In this document: positions 45,486-53,643 of the stretch, one piece after another
How positions within the stretch are numbered: position 1 is the stretch's first letter
Layout: each line of letters begins with the position of its first letter
Source: Bacteroidetes bacterium HGW-Bacteroidetes-4
GTDB lineage: Bacteria > Bacteroidota > Bacteroidia > Bacteroidales > SZUA-534
DNA length: 64,000 bases
Assembly: GCA_002840905.1 (NCBI GenBank)
Contig: PHDD01000006.1
Coordinates: 134,910-198,909, forward strand
Direction of reading: 5' to 3'
Notes under the pieces: generated by a model
Seen by the model: only the letters and a program-made list of their open reading frames with translations
The model's database searches: none
What the model was told of the DNA's origin: nothing
Position numbers and translations under genes: made by a program

Positions 45486-46514
45486 TTATTTGAAGAAATC
45501 GTTTAAGTTGGTTGTAAGTGCAAACTGGTTCGATGTTCCGGCAAAATGGTAACGTACATTGGCATAGCTTAAGTGCATTTTGGCTATACGCAATCCGAAC
45601 CCCCACGAAAAACCAATCATTCCCGGTCTGTTGTCAAGTTTTAGTTCCTGGCGGCGCAGGTAGTTGTATCCGGCCCGTAAAAAGAAGCTTTTTGTAGGAG
45701 TAAATTCTACACCAAAAATCATGTGATTTAGCAGATGCTCAAAAAAAGCGGTGTTCTGAACTTCTTCTGGCGTTGGTTCAATGTTGGTAATGTCCGATTG
45801 ATTGTAATATTGATACGATAAGTCGGGCTTGTTCAGGTGATGTGCCACAATTGAAAAACGGAAGGGAGCGTGGGCCAGTTTTGTTGCAATTCCCACCTGA
45901 ATATCGAAGGGAACCGGTCCGGTTTCGTCGTAATACTTTGTGATTTGGGCTCCCATATTTTTAAATAAAACCGCAGCGGTAAATAATCCGTTGTTAAGCG
46001 TGTACGATGCGCCCACATCCATAACCAGACCCAGTGAATTGTAATTATAAAAATGCGAATAAACCGGCTTTAAAGTGGCACCAATAACCAGTGAGCTGTC
46101 GAATTGTTTGGCATAGGAGAGGTTTAAAGCCAATTCCGAAACGCCAAAGGTTCCGTAAGTGTAACCGTTTTCATCAGCTTCGGTAAACTCGCCGCCATTG
46201 AGGTATTGGAGTCCGACAGAAAAAGTTCCCAGATTTTGATAATGTTTTGCATACGAAACGTATCCCAAATGAATATCGCTGATGTATTTGTTGTATTCGA
46301 GCGCAATCTTGCCATCGGTTTGAGCATTTAGCAACGACGGATTATCGTTTGCCAGGCTAATATCGCCATCGTTAATGGCTATGGCAGAACCTCCCAGAGC
46401 GGCCGCACGTGGTGAAAGTGGAACAGAAAGAAAGTTATAGACATAATCTCCACCTAATTGGCCCAGGGTTAACAAGGGGAGCATCACTATCAGAAAAATA
46501 AGCGGTTTTTTCAA
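45486..46514 (-). CDS. porQ: Type IX secretion system protein PorQ
   Basis: Outer-membrane beta-barrel of about 342 residues from the PorV/PorQ family. The mature start GGDYVYNFLSVPLSPRAAALGGSAIAI is the PorQ signature, followed by SLANDNPSLLN. I choose a TTG start at 46514 (KKPLIFLIVMLPLLTLGQ as signal peptide). The upstream promoter TTG/TATCTTTA pair ends 17 bases before it, and the longer frame to 46616 has no good signal peptide. PorQ takes part in attaching CTD cargo at the surface, as part of the attachment complex with PorU, PorV and PorZ in Porphyromonas. Stands alone, far from porV2/porU2. Confidence 0.85.
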   Translation of the reverse strand: MKKPLIFLIVMLPLLTLGQLGGDYVYNFLSVPLSPRAAALGGSAIAINDGDISLANDNPSLLNAQTDGKIALEYNKYISDIHLGYVSYAKHYQNLGTFSVGLQYLNGGEFTEADENGYTYGTFGVSELALNLSYAKQFDSSLVIGATLKPVYSHFYNYNSLGLVMDVGASYTLNNGLFTAAVLFKNMGAQITKYYDETGPVPFDIQVGIATKLAHAPFRFSIVAHHLNKPDLSYQYYNQSDITNIEPTPEEVQNTAFFEHLLNHMIFGVEFTPTKSFFLRAGYNYLRRQELKLDNRPGMIGFSWGFGLRIAKMHLSYANVRYHFAGTSNQFALTTNLNDFFK

Positions 46515-46530
46515 TTCTTTTGTTTTTTTG

Positions 46531-46559
46531 TAAAGATAAAGAACAAACGGAATTGACAA
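46531..46559 (-). promoter_or_regulatory. Promoter for porQ
   Basis: On the minus strand TTG (46557-46559), 18 bases, then TATCTTTA (46531-46538). It supports the TTG start at 46514 and excludes the longer frame, which would begin upstream of the promoter. Confidence 0.55.
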
Positions 46560-46637
46560 GTAAATAGTATTTAAATTTGGTAAAAAGGCCGGCCGAACAG
46601 TATTTTTAAATTCCACCGGGCTTTTTATCCGCTTTAA

Positions 46638-47993
46638 CTAAAGGTATTCCAATATTCTGCCCGAAATTTGATGCAACGATATTTCAGCCAGTTTGGTCAT
46701 GAATTTTACTGAAATCAGGCGTTCTTCAGCGTCGAGCAAACTTTTTTGTACTTCGCGCAATTCGAGTCCGGCCAAACTACCCAACTTATATTGCTCCAGG
46801 GCAATTTCAAGGTTCTCGCGGGCAACTTCCAGGTTTTGTTCTTCCAGACGTAAAAGACGCAGGTTGTTTTCGTAAGCATAATACAGGGTAAGTAAATCGG
46901 CTTTAACCGCCTGTTCAATTTCGTTAAACTGAATTTGTTTGTTCTCGAGTTCAATGCGTGCATTGCTTCTTTCCCTTTTACGGTTGAATCCGTCAAAAAC
47001 ATCAATTCCAAAAGTTACACCATAGTTTAAGCCTGCTATTTGCTGGCTGCTTAAATCGCCGGCAGCGTAATTATTAAAATTATAGCCATAACTGGAATTC
47101 AGATTTAGGTAAGGATAAGCACGCGATGCAATAATTTTATAATCGTAAGCCGATATTTGCTGGTTTTTTGCTGCTATCTGAAGTTCGGTGTTGTTTTCAA
47201 GGGTCTGCGATAAAAGTTGCTCGTACAGTAAATTGTCGTTAATAGGTATCACGGTGTCTTTAATTATTAAAGCACGGCCCAAATCTTCAGATGCCATTAA
47301 CTCATTGAGTTTTATCTGCGAGGTGTGCAGTACTTCTTTTTGTCGGGCGAAACGCGAGCTGTCGGCATTTAAGTAAACCATCGATTGCAACAATTGCATT
47401 TTAGATGCACCTCCCAAAAGGTAGCGTTGCTCATCGATACGAACACGCTCCCGCGAAAGCGAAACGGCATAAGCCATATTGTTGTAAAGTATAAGTTGCT
47501 GCACATAGTAATGGTATTCCGAAACTATTTGTGCTACCAGATTTTCAACGGCCATTTGGGTTTTTAGTTCGCCCATTTCGCTTTGCTGACCCAGTTTTTT
47601 GTAGGTGTTTTTAACCTGAAATCCTCTGAAAATGGTCATTCCCAAATCTATTGATGCGGAGCCCGATGTATTGTGAATTCCCGACGCCGAAGCATCGGTA
47701 CCATCGCTATAATTTTGTTGCACGTTATTCAGGGAACCCCCCAAACGATTGGTATTGGTTATTTTTGGTAGCATTCCGGCGTTACCCAAAGTAAAATTAT
47801 TGGCCTCAATCGATTCCCGGTTTCGTTCAACCTGAAGCGAAAAGTTTTGTTCAAGTCCGGTTTTTATGCAGCGGCTTAAATCATATAAATCCTGGGTTTT
47901 AGCACGGTTAAGCATAAATACCAAGAGGAATAAAAGCAGACAGGTTTTATAATATTTAAGCCATTTCAATGGGTTCGGTAGTATTTGATTCAT
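46638..47993 (-). CDS. TolC-family outer-membrane efflux protein
   Basis: Outer-membrane channel of about 451 residues from the ATG at 47993, with signal peptide MNQIL...NRAKTQ. Paired OEP repeats (about 55-240, 265-450) rich in heptad-like helices (LRLEEQNLEVARENLEIALEQYKLG), the usual alpha-barrel pattern. Last gene of an RND operon; its start overlaps the end of the RND pump gene by 38 bases. Confidence 0.9.
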   Translation of the reverse strand: MNQILPNPLKWLKYYKTCLLLFLLVFMLNRAKTQDLYDLSRCIKTGLEQNFSLQVERNRESIEANNFTLGNAGMLPKITNTNRLGGSLNNVQQNYSDGTDASASGIHNTSGSASIDLGMTIFRGFQVKNTYKKLGQQSEMGELKTQMAVENLVAQIVSEYHYYVQQLILYNNMAYAVSLSRERVRIDEQRYLLGGASKMQLLQSMVYLNADSSRFARQKEVLHTSQIKLNELMASEDLGRALIIKDTVIPINDNLLYEQLLSQTLENNTELQIAAKNQQISAYDYKIIASRAYPYLNLNSSYGYNFNNYAAGDLSSQQIAGLNYGVTFGIDVFDGFNRKRERSNARIELENKQIQFNEIEQAVKADLLTLYYAYENNLRLLRLEEQNLEVARENLEIALEQYKLGSLAGLELREVQKSLLDAEERLISVKFMTKLAEISLHQISGRILEYL

Positions 47994-50900
47994 TCTTACT
48001 ATTTTTTGATTCACTGGAAATAAATAAATAAATGGCGGGTACAACATAAAGCGTTAACAGGGTTGAAATGGTTAAACCACCAACTACAGCAACCCCCATG
48101 GCAACCCTGCTTTGAGCTCCTTCACCCCAGCCGAGAGCCAGCGGAAGTATTCCCAAAATGGTCGATAAACTGGTCATCAGGATGGGTCGGAATCGCGCTG
48201 CGGATGCATAACGAATGGCCTCAAATTTGTTCATTCCGGCTAATTTACGCTGATTGGCAAATTCGACAATTAGAATACCATTTTTTGAAACCAGTCCAAT
48301 GAGCATGATGATTCCAATTTGGCTGAAAATATTCATGGTTATATTAAAATACCACATAAAAAGTAAGGCTCCGGTTAACGCCAGGGGAACCGACATCATT
48401 ACAATGAGTGGATCTTTAAAGCTTTCAAACTGTGCCGAAAGAACCAGGAAAATTAGAACAATAGCCAATAAAAAAGCAAACATTAAACTGGAAGAACTCT
48501 CCATAAAGTCCTTTGAATCGCCTGAAAGTGCTGTGCGGAAAGAATCGTCGAGTACTTTTTTAGCAATGCGGTCCATTTCCTCAATGCCCTGACCAATGGT
48601 TTTTCCTTCTGCCAGTCCTGAAGAAATGGTAGCCGCTACAAAACGATTGTAGCGAAAGAGCTGGGGAGGAGCTGTTGATTCCTGGAGGTTGACAAAATTA
48701 TCAAGTTGCACCATGTGCCCTTTGTCGTTTTTTACATACAATGATTTCAGGTCGAGTGGTTTGTTACGGTCTTCGCGGGCAAATTCGCCCAATATCTGGT
48801 ATTGTTTACCATTCATGATAAAATAACCGAAACGTTGCCCACTCAAGGCCAGTTGAAGCGTTTGTCCGATATTTTGTGTAGAGACCCCCAGCAGGTTGGC
48901 CTTATCGCGATTAATCTCAATCTGCAATTCAGGTTTTGTAAATTTCAGGTTCACATCGGCCATCTCAAAAACAGGACTGTTATAAACCTCGTTCATAAAT
49001 GCCGGCAGAATCTCACGTAACTTATTGATGCTGGGAGCCTGAAGAACGTATTGAATCGGCAATCCTGCCCTGCGTCCACCAAAAGTGGACTGTTGAATGA
49101 CATTGGCCCGGGAGCGTGTCATTTTTCTTAGTTCTCCGCTTACTCGAGCCGCAATCTCTTGTTGGGTTCTTTTCCTTTTATCCGGTTCTACCAGCGAGAT
49201 GCGTGTAAAACCGCCACCAGTCCATGCCCGGCCAATAATATTTTCATATTCGGGAACCTTGTTTTTCACCATTTCAAAGATTTCCTCAATATAACTCAGA
49301 TTGAATTCATACGTGGATCCTTCCTGCGAATTAACGCGTAGCACCATTTGCGAGCGGTCTTCAGTAGGAGCCATCTCGGCCGGAATGGTTTTCCATAATA
49401 CGAATATTAATACAAATGCAATGGGAAGAATAATCAGCGAGAGGTATTTTCGGTTAAGAAAAGCATCCAGCGAATTTTGGTACGCGGTGTTTAGTTTAAC
49501 GAAGTATTTCTCCGTAAAATGGTAAGCTTTGCTACGTTTATGTCTTGTTTTCAGTAGCTTGGTCGATAACATGGGAGTTAACGTAAGAGCTACAAACGAC
49601 GATATAGCCACAGACCCGGCAATAACCAGACTAAATTCCCGAAACAACCGGCCAGTCATGCCCTCCAGAAAAACAATAGGAATAAAAACGGCAACCAGGG
49701 TAATGGTGGTAGAAATTATGGCAAAAAATATTTCGTTGGCTCCTTTTATTCCGGCCTCGAAAGGGGTCATTCCCTGTTCGATTTTTACATAAATATTTTC
49801 CATCATTACAATGGCATCGTCAACCACAAGACCAATGGAAAGCACAATAGCAAGCAACGTGAGTACATTAATGGTAAAACCGGAAATATACATAACAAAA
49901 AAGGAACCCACCAGTGAAACAGGTATTACCAGAATAGGAATAATGGTGGTTCGCCAGTCGCGCAGGAAAAGAAAAATGATGACCACCACCAAAAAGAAGG
50001 CAAGGTAAATGGTCTGCTGTACTTCTTTTATCGACGAGCGTATGTATTTTGTGTTGTCGAAACCAATTTCATAAGCCACGTCATCGGGAAGGTTTTTCTT
50101 AATGAACTCCAGGCGTTTATAAACTTCATCAACAATTTCAATATGGTTAGCACCGGGCTGAGGAATAATTACCGTGGCCACCATAGGTATCCCATTCATT
50201 TTCAGTATTCCCCGCAAATCTTCAGGTCCCAGTTCGGCACGACCTATATCACTGACCCGGACAATCTGATCGCCGGTTTGACGAAGAATTAAATTGTTAA
50301 ATTCCTGCGGTGTGGTCAATAATCCCAATGCACGTATGGTAAGTTCGGTATTTGTTCCTTCAATACTTCCGGCCGGAAGTTCAATGTTTTCACGCATAAT
50401 TGCATTGCGAACATCGAGCGGTGTTAATTGATATCCGGCCATTTTTGCAGGATCGAGCCAGATACGCATGGCATAACGTTTTTCGCCCCAAATTTGTACG
50501 GCACTTACGCCGGAAATGGTTTGTAGCTGCTCCTTAAAAGTTAATTCGGCAATTTCCGATATCTCTAACAACGAGCGTTGGGGGCTTTTCACAGCAATCA
50601 TTACAATGGGACTGGCGTCGGCATCAGCTTTTGAAACCGTTGGTGGGTCACAGTCGCGAGGTAAAAACCGCTGAGCCTGCGATACTTTATCGCGCACATC
50701 GTTTGCAGCCGATTCCATATCAACGGTAAGTTCAAACTCTACCGTAATATTACTGCGCCCTTGCCAGCTGCTGCTTGTAAGGGTGCGAATACCCTGAATA
50801 CCGTTTATTGATTGCTCCAGAGGTTCGGTAATTTGTGTTTCAATTACATCGGAGTTTGCTCCCGGATACGAAGTGCTTACTGAGATGATGGGTGGATCGA

Positions 50901-51018
50901 CACTGGGGAATTCCCTAACACCCAGATAGGTCATTCCAATAGCACCAAAAAGCAATATAACCAACGAAAAAACGGTGGCTAATACAGGTCGTTGTATACT
51001 GGTTGATGATAAACTCAT
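47956..51018 (-). CDS. RND efflux pump inner-membrane subunit (AcrB/MexF-like)
   Basis: Proton-driven pump of 1020 residues with 12 helices and two large periplasmic loops. SIQRPVLATVFSLVI at the N-terminus, TSYPGANSDVIETQITEPLEQ, GLVVDDAIVMMENI with the proton-relay Asp pair in helix 4 and GLVSKNGILIVEF in helix 10. HAE1 type (drug/hydrophobic substrates), not a heavy-metal pump, judging by VVDDAIV. In one operon with the fusion protein (3-base gap) and TolC partner. Drug specificity cannot be read. Confidence 0.95.
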   Translation of the reverse strand: MSLSSTSIQRPVLATVFSLVILLFGAIGMTYLGVREFPSVDPPIISVSTSYPGANSDVIETQITEPLEQSINGIQGIRTLTSSSWQGRSNITVEFELTVDMESAANDVRDKVSQAQRFLPRDCDPPTVSKADADASPIVMIAVKSPQRSLLEISEIAELTFKEQLQTISGVSAVQIWGEKRYAMRIWLDPAKMAGYQLTPLDVRNAIMRENIELPAGSIEGTNTELTIRALGLLTTPQEFNNLILRQTGDQIVRVSDIGRAELGPEDLRGILKMNGIPMVATVIIPQPGANHIEIVDEVYKRLEFIKKNLPDDVAYEIGFDNTKYIRSSIKEVQQTIYLAFFLVVVIIFLFLRDWRTTIIPILVIPVSLVGSFFVMYISGFTINVLTLLAIVLSIGLVVDDAIVMMENIYVKIEQGMTPFEAGIKGANEIFFAIISTTITLVAVFIPIVFLEGMTGRLFREFSLVIAGSVAISSFVALTLTPMLSTKLLKTRHKRSKAYHFTEKYFVKLNTAYQNSLDAFLNRKYLSLIILPIAFVLIFVLWKTIPAEMAPTEDRSQMVLRVNSQEGSTYEFNLSYIEEIFEMVKNKVPEYENIIGRAWTGGGFTRISLVEPDKRKRTQQEIAARVSGELRKMTRSRANVIQQSTFGGRRAGLPIQYVLQAPSINKLREILPAFMNEVYNSPVFEMADVNLKFTKPELQIEINRDKANLLGVSTQNIGQTLQLALSGQRFGYFIMNGKQYQILGEFAREDRNKPLDLKSLYVKNDKGHMVQLDNFVNLQESTAPPQLFRYNRFVAATISSGLAEGKTIGQGIEEMDRIAKKVLDDSFRTALSGDSKDFMESSSSLMFAFLLAIVLIFLVLSAQFESFKDPLIVMMSVPLALTGALLFMWYFNITMNIFSQIGIIMLIGLVSKNGILIVEFANQRKLAGMNKFEAIRYASAARFRPILMTSLSTILGILPLALGWGEGAQSRVAMGVAVVGGLTISTLLTLYVVPAIYLFISSESKNSKNESNTTEPIEMA

Positions 51019-51021
51019 AAT

Positions 51022-52146
51022 TTATTTCTTTGTGTTGTATTGGGGATTAACCAGGGTGTCGAGTTGAACTTCGATTCCATGACGCAGTTGAAGTATAGCT
51101 GTAGTAAGCAGGGTGTCTCCAAAATGCAAACCACTGCGAATTTGCACATACGTTTCGGTACGTAATCCAAGAGTTACCTTTACTTCTTCGGCTTTACCAT
51201 TTCTGAAGACAAAAACTTTTTCTCCTTCCATTTCAGGAATAATTGCCTGTGATGGAATTTTTATGGTGTTTTTAATGTTTGAAAGCAAGGCTTGTACGCT
51301 GGTATACCGACCCGGTTTTAATTCTTCGTTACGGTTTGGATAGATTGCGCGAACTGTAATAGTTCGGGTGTTTAAATCAATTTTAGGATCAACAGCATAA
51401 ACATTAGCCGTAAATTCTTTGGGAATTCCGTCAATTTTGAAATTTATTGGGAATCCCGGAGTCACTTCTCCAGCATAACGTTCGGGAATAGAGAATTCAA
51501 TTTTTAATGGGCTTGTTTTTACCAGGCGAACAATTTTGGTTTGGGTGGTGGTAATTGCTCCTTCACTAATCATACGCAAGCCAACAACTCCATCAAAGGG
51601 GGCACGTAATTCGGTTTCTGAAATACGTGCCTGAATTAATTTTATATCTGCCTGAATGGATTGCAGTTCGGTGGCAACCTGATCATAGCTTTCCTGGCTT
51701 ATGGCATCGCGCTCGAGCAGCTGCCGTTGTCTGAATTCACGTTCCTGGGTAAGTTTTTGTTGGGCCTCGAGTTTCAAAAGTTGTGCCTGCAAAGGACGGT
51801 CGTTAATCTTTGCTAACAAATCATCTTTTTTTACTCGCGTACCTTCGTCAAAATAAATTCCAACAATTTTTCCTGAGGTTTCAAACGATAATTCAACCTC
51901 TTCGTCAGGAATTAATGAACCGGTACTGTAAATTAACTCACTCATGTTGGTTGGTTTTATCAGGTATCCGCTGGCCAGTAAGGCTTTTCTTTCTGCAGAA
52001 TTATTCTGGAGAAAGCCCTGAGATGCTCCATCTTTATTACCAAACAGGGATTTCATTTTAGGATAAAAAATTATTCCTAAAAGAACCAGTATCAGAACCC
52101 CGTTTATCATATTTCTGAATAGTTTTTTATTTTCTTTCAATGCCAT
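51022..52146 (-). CDS. RND efflux periplasmic adaptor (membrane fusion protein)
   Basis: Protein of 374 residues: an N-terminal membrane anchor (about 12-32), biotinyl-lipoyl-like domain (GKIVGIYFDEGTRVKKDDLLAKI), a coiled hairpin (about 115-165), then barrel domains (ETELRAPFDGVVGLRMISEGA, RTITVRAIYPNRN) and C-terminal part. First gene of the MFP-RND-TolC operon. No divergent TetR- or AraC-type regulator is present, so control is not obvious. Confidence 0.93.
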   Translation of the reverse strand: MALKENKKLFRNMINGVLILVLLGIIFYPKMKSLFGNKDGASQGFLQNNSAERKALLASGYLIKPTNMSELIYSTGSLIPDEEVELSFETSGKIVGIYFDEGTRVKKDDLLAKINDRPLQAQLLKLEAQQKLTQEREFRQRQLLERDAISQESYDQVATELQSIQADIKLIQARISETELRAPFDGVVGLRMISEGAITTTQTKIVRLVKTSPLKIEFSIPERYAGEVTPGFPINFKIDGIPKEFTANVYAVDPKIDLNTRTITVRAIYPNRNEELKPGRYTSVQALLSNIKNTIKIPSQAIIPEMEGEKVFVFRNGKAEEVKVTLGLRTETYVQIRSGLHFGDTLLTTAILQLRHGIEVQLDTLVNPQYNTKK

Positions 52147-52539
52147 TTTATAGTTTATTTAAAAGCGATATTTTTTTTGTAAAAAACCAAATTGTAATAC
52201 AAAAACAGTACCTAAAATAAGGACTAACGCTTATTGTAAGTAGTGATTTGCAAGCTTTCTTTTAGCTAAAGTTAAATGCTTAACCTTTTTTGTTGATAAT
52301 AACATGCTACTAGTGATTAAGTTTAATAAAACAACCGAGTTAGTTTAACCAGGTTGCTAACGATTATCAGGTTATTGTTGTGCTTTTATCTAATTTAAAT
52401 TCCCTAAATGTAGTGTTACACTTGTCGATAAATTCTATAAAGAGTTACACAACTTGTTTTAATTAGTCAAAAATATTAGTTCTTACTATTGTTTTTGCAT
52501 ATTCCCTTATATTTGCGTCATCATTCAAATTGTTTTTAT
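52147..52539. other. Intergenic region between the efflux operon and hldA
   Basis: About 390 AT-rich bases between divergent units. It holds the hldA promoter (52508-52515) and a direct repeat GTTACAC at 52415-52421 and 52444-52450, 29 bases apart. No open frame, RNA gene or terminator is evident. The efflux operon promoter is not clear. Confidence 0.4.
52508..52515 (+). promoter_or_regulatory. -7 element for hldA
   Basis: TATATTTG, full match to TAnnTTTG, 24 bases before the ATG at 52540. It rules out the longer frame from a TTG at 52489, which would start upstream of it. Confidence 0.55.
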
Positions 52540-53535
52540 ATGTACACGGATATTCAGGCGGTTTTTGATCAATTTAACCGGCAACAGCTATTAATAATTG
52601 GAGATGTAATGATTGATGCTTATATGTGGGGCAAAGTTGAACGCATATCGCCCGAAGCACCCGTGCCGGTTATTTCCGTTTCAAAACGCGAAAACCGCCT
52701 GGGAGGAGCTGCCAATGTAGCTTTAAATGTACAAGCCCTGGGTGCTCGAGCGGTAATGTGTGCTGTAATTGGTGACGATTCCAAAGGAAAGGTTTTTCAG
52801 AACCTGCTTAAAAAAAGAGAGCTGACTGCTCAGGGAATTTTGGTTTCGAATAAGCGAAAAACAACGGTTAAAACCCGGGTAATTAGCAATAACCAACATT
52901 TGTTACGTATCGACGATGAATGGTCGGAGGCTTTAACTCCGGATTTGGAAACCGCGTTTATGGCGCACATTGATGTGCTTTTTGATAAAAATAATTTTGA
53001 TGCCGTAATTTTTGAGGACTACGATAAGGGAAATATAACACCGGCAATAATAGCCCATGTAGTTGCTAAATCAAAAAAGCTTGCTATTCCAACTTTGGTC
53101 GATCCAAAAAAGCGTAATTTTCTGAATTACAATGGAGTTACTTTATTTAAACCCAACTTTAAAGAGATTTGCGAAGGTTTGAAAATTGATATTCCAAAAG
53201 GCGACTTCGCAGCTTTGCATCAGGGAGCTGAAAAGCTGCGCAATCAATTAAATGCAAAGCATATAATGGTAACCTTATCGGAGCTGGGCATTTATATTTC
53301 AACGGAAGGCTCATATTTTCAAATGCCAGCCCAGGTTCGTGATATTGCTGACGTTTCAGGTGCTGGCGATACCGTTATTAGCGTAGCAGCCTGTTGTTTA
53401 GCGGCCAAACTTGCTCCTGAATTAATTGCCAAAATAAGTAATATTGCCGGAGGTTTGGTATGTGAGAATGTGGGCGTGGTACCAGTAGAAAAAGACTTAC
53501 TTTTAATCGAAATGCAAAACTTACTTAAGCAATAA
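52540..53535 (+). CDS. hldA: D-glycero-beta-D-manno-heptose-7-phosphate kinase (HldE kinase domain / RfaE1)
   Basis: PfkB/ribokinase-family enzyme of 331 residues for LPS or S-layer heptose synthesis. LIIGDVMIDAYMWGKVERISPEAPVPV is the HldE-domain signature, followed by LGGAANVALNVQALGA, NNQHLLRIDDE, LVDPKKRNF, and the catalytic DVSGAGDTVISV (GAGD). Only the kinase half is present; the nucleotidyltransferase (HldE C-terminal half) must be encoded elsewhere. The start ATG at 52540 gives the normal domain edge. Not adjacent to any other LPS gene. Confidence 0.92.
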   Translation: MYTDIQAVFDQFNRQQLLIIGDVMIDAYMWGKVERISPEAPVPVISVSKRENRLGGAANVALNVQALGARAVMCAVIGDDSKGKVFQNLLKKRELTAQGILVSNKRKTTVKTRVISNNQHLLRIDDEWSEALTPDLETAFMAHIDVLFDKNNFDAVIFEDYDKGNITPAIIAHVVAKSKKLAIPTLVDPKKRNFLNYNGVTLFKPNFKEICEGLKIDIPKGDFAALHQGAEKLRNQLNAKHIMVTLSELGIYISTEGSYFQMPAQVRDIADVSGAGDTVISVAACCLAAKLAPELIAKISNIAGGLVCENVGVVPVEKDLLLIEMQNLLKQ

Positions 53536-53643
53536 CATTACGGAATTATATTTTTTTTCGGTTTAAGCCTCCATAAAACGAATGGTTTTGTAAATTTAAG
53601 GCAGATTTTGATTAGTTAGGAATTAGCACAACACAATTTCTGT

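Noticed and set aside
52415-52450. GTTACAC direct repeats as a regulator operator
   Set aside because: Only two short copies, no dyad symmetry, no adjacent regulator gene; chance is plausible in AT-rich DNA.
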